40,382 nucleotides of DNA, taken from assembly GCF_029952445.1 (NCBI RefSeq), contig NZ_JAQPPK010000037.1, forward strand, positions 1 through 40,382. The letters are read 5' to 3'. The notes under the pieces are model-generated. The model did not search any database. It was given only the letters and a program-made list of their open reading frames with translations, and was not told the DNA's origin. This document shows, one piece after another, positions 39,829 through 40,382 of the stretch (within the stretch, counting starts at the first letter, position 1; each line of letters opens with the position of its first letter). Both the position numbers and the translations under genes were made by a program. Origin of the DNA: Paenarthrobacter nitroguajacolicus. GTDB lineage: Bacteria > Actinomycetota > Actinomycetes > Actinomycetales > Micrococcaceae.

Positions 39829-40382
39829 ATGGCTGTTGGTGTTTTCGATCTGTTCTCTGTGGGTATTGGTCCGTCGAGTTCGCATACTGTGGGGCCGATG
39901 CGGGCTGGTGCGGTGTTCGCTGGCGAGCTGAAGGACAGTGGTGTCCTGGGGTCGGTGGCGTCGTTGCGGGTGGACCTCTATGGCTCGTTGGCTGCCACGG
40001 GCCGTGGGCACGGGACGATGACTGCCACGTTGTTGGGTTTGGAGGGCTACCACCCTGAGCTGATCCTTCCCGAGGAAGTGGAGGAGCGGCTCGCTGCGAT
40101 CGCGGAGACTGGGACCTTAAATCTTGCTGGTGCTTCCGGTGGGGGTGTGGAGTTGCCGTATGCGGTGGAGGATATGGTGTTGCATCCGTTGACGGTGTTG
40201 CCGCGGCATACGAATGGGATGAAGTTCGCTGTTTCCGATGCTGAGGGGAATGTCGTGAAGGAGGCGACGTTCTTTTCGGTCGGTGGTGGGTTCATTGTTC
40301 GTGAGGGTGAGGAGAACGCGGCGCAGCAGGAGTTGGAGGAGTCCAAGAAGGAGTTGCCGTTGCCGTTCCGGACGGCGGCGGA
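39829..40382 (+). CDS. sdaA: L-serine ammonia-lyase (serine dehydratase), N-terminal part
   Basis: The first 184 codons of a single-chain iron-sulfur serine dehydratase, running off the window. It opens MAVGVFDLFSVGIGPSSSHT, the signature of the beta domain, with GPMRAGAVF, YGSLAATGRGHGT and LPRHTNGMKF also typical. The enzyme deaminates serine to pyruvate; the [4Fe-4S] cysteines and alpha domain lie beyond the edge. AAAGGGA precedes the ATG. Downstream of the glycine cleavage genes it would drain serine made from glycine. Codons here favour G or T at third position, unlike the C-biased gcv genes. Confidence 0.95.
   Translation, partial: MAVGVFDLFSVGIGPSSSHTVGPMRAGAVFAGELKDSGVLGSVASLRVDLYGSLAATGRGHGTMTATLLGLEGYHPELILPEEVEERLAAIAETGTLNLAGASGGGVELPYAVEDMVLHPLTVLPRHTNGMKFAVSDAEGNVVKEATFFSVGGGFIVREGEENAAQQELEESKKELPLPFRTAA

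Overview
The window looks like chromosomal DNA of a high-GC soil actinobacterium of the Micrococcaceae, most like Arthrobacter or Paenarthrobacter. The evidence is the GC-rich codon use, several actinobacterial families (DUF3040, DUF4193, DUF222-HNH, an AMIN-like secreted protein), GTG starts and a glycine riboswitch in front of gcvP. I name the genus from gene content only. No rRNA, tRNA, CRISPR array, transposase or integrase was found.

Layout. 1-4.9 kb: the N-terminus of an exported protein, a small secreted protein, a recQ-like helicase broken by one extra base, a membrane protein, and an NAD(P)H-hydrate dehydratase overlapping a histidine phosphatase. 5-7.9 kb: type II NADH dehydrogenase, DUF3040, YqeY and DUF72 proteins. 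8.0-11.2 kb: an accessory patch on the minus strand with a nuclease toxin tip, a second unrecognised toxin-like tip and three immunity-type proteins, two of which are mosaic duplicates. There is no full-length toxin; this is a recombination-worn polymorphic toxin array.

11.3-18.4 kb: a MarR regulator divergent from a six-gene operon (SDR, amidohydrolase, acyl-CoA dehydrogenase, MaoC hydratase, MHS-type symporter, acyl-CoA ligase). It is a complete CoA-dependent side-chain shortening route with an amidohydrolase where a thiolase would be expected. This matches the p-hydroxycinnamate (cou) pathway logic of Rhodococcus. A 32-bp repeat in three copies follows it. 18.6-22 kb: DUF805, L-2-hydroxyglutarate oxidase, DUF4193 and an AMIN-like protein, with two strong hairpin terminators.

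22-25.7 kb: a minus-strand polyamine operon (nitrilase-family amidase, agmatine deiminase, APC permease) behind a perfect 10-bp inverted repeat. 25.8-34.7 kb: DUF222-HNH protein, methionine aminopeptidase with a divergent HTH protein, an XRE-cupin regulator divergent from a thioredoxin-reductase-like flavoprotein, a small basic protein, an M20 peptidase divergent from a cyclodeaminase-like protein, and a drug-efflux MFS gene divergent from its TetR regulator with a clear operator.

34.8-40.4 kb: tandem glycine riboswitch, gcvP, gcvT and gcvH, then a hairpin-rich leader and the start of sdaA. This unit breaks glycine down to one-carbon units and, through serine, to pyruvate. The most interesting parts are the toxin/immunity patch, the thiolase-free cou-like operon, and the structured sdaA leader.
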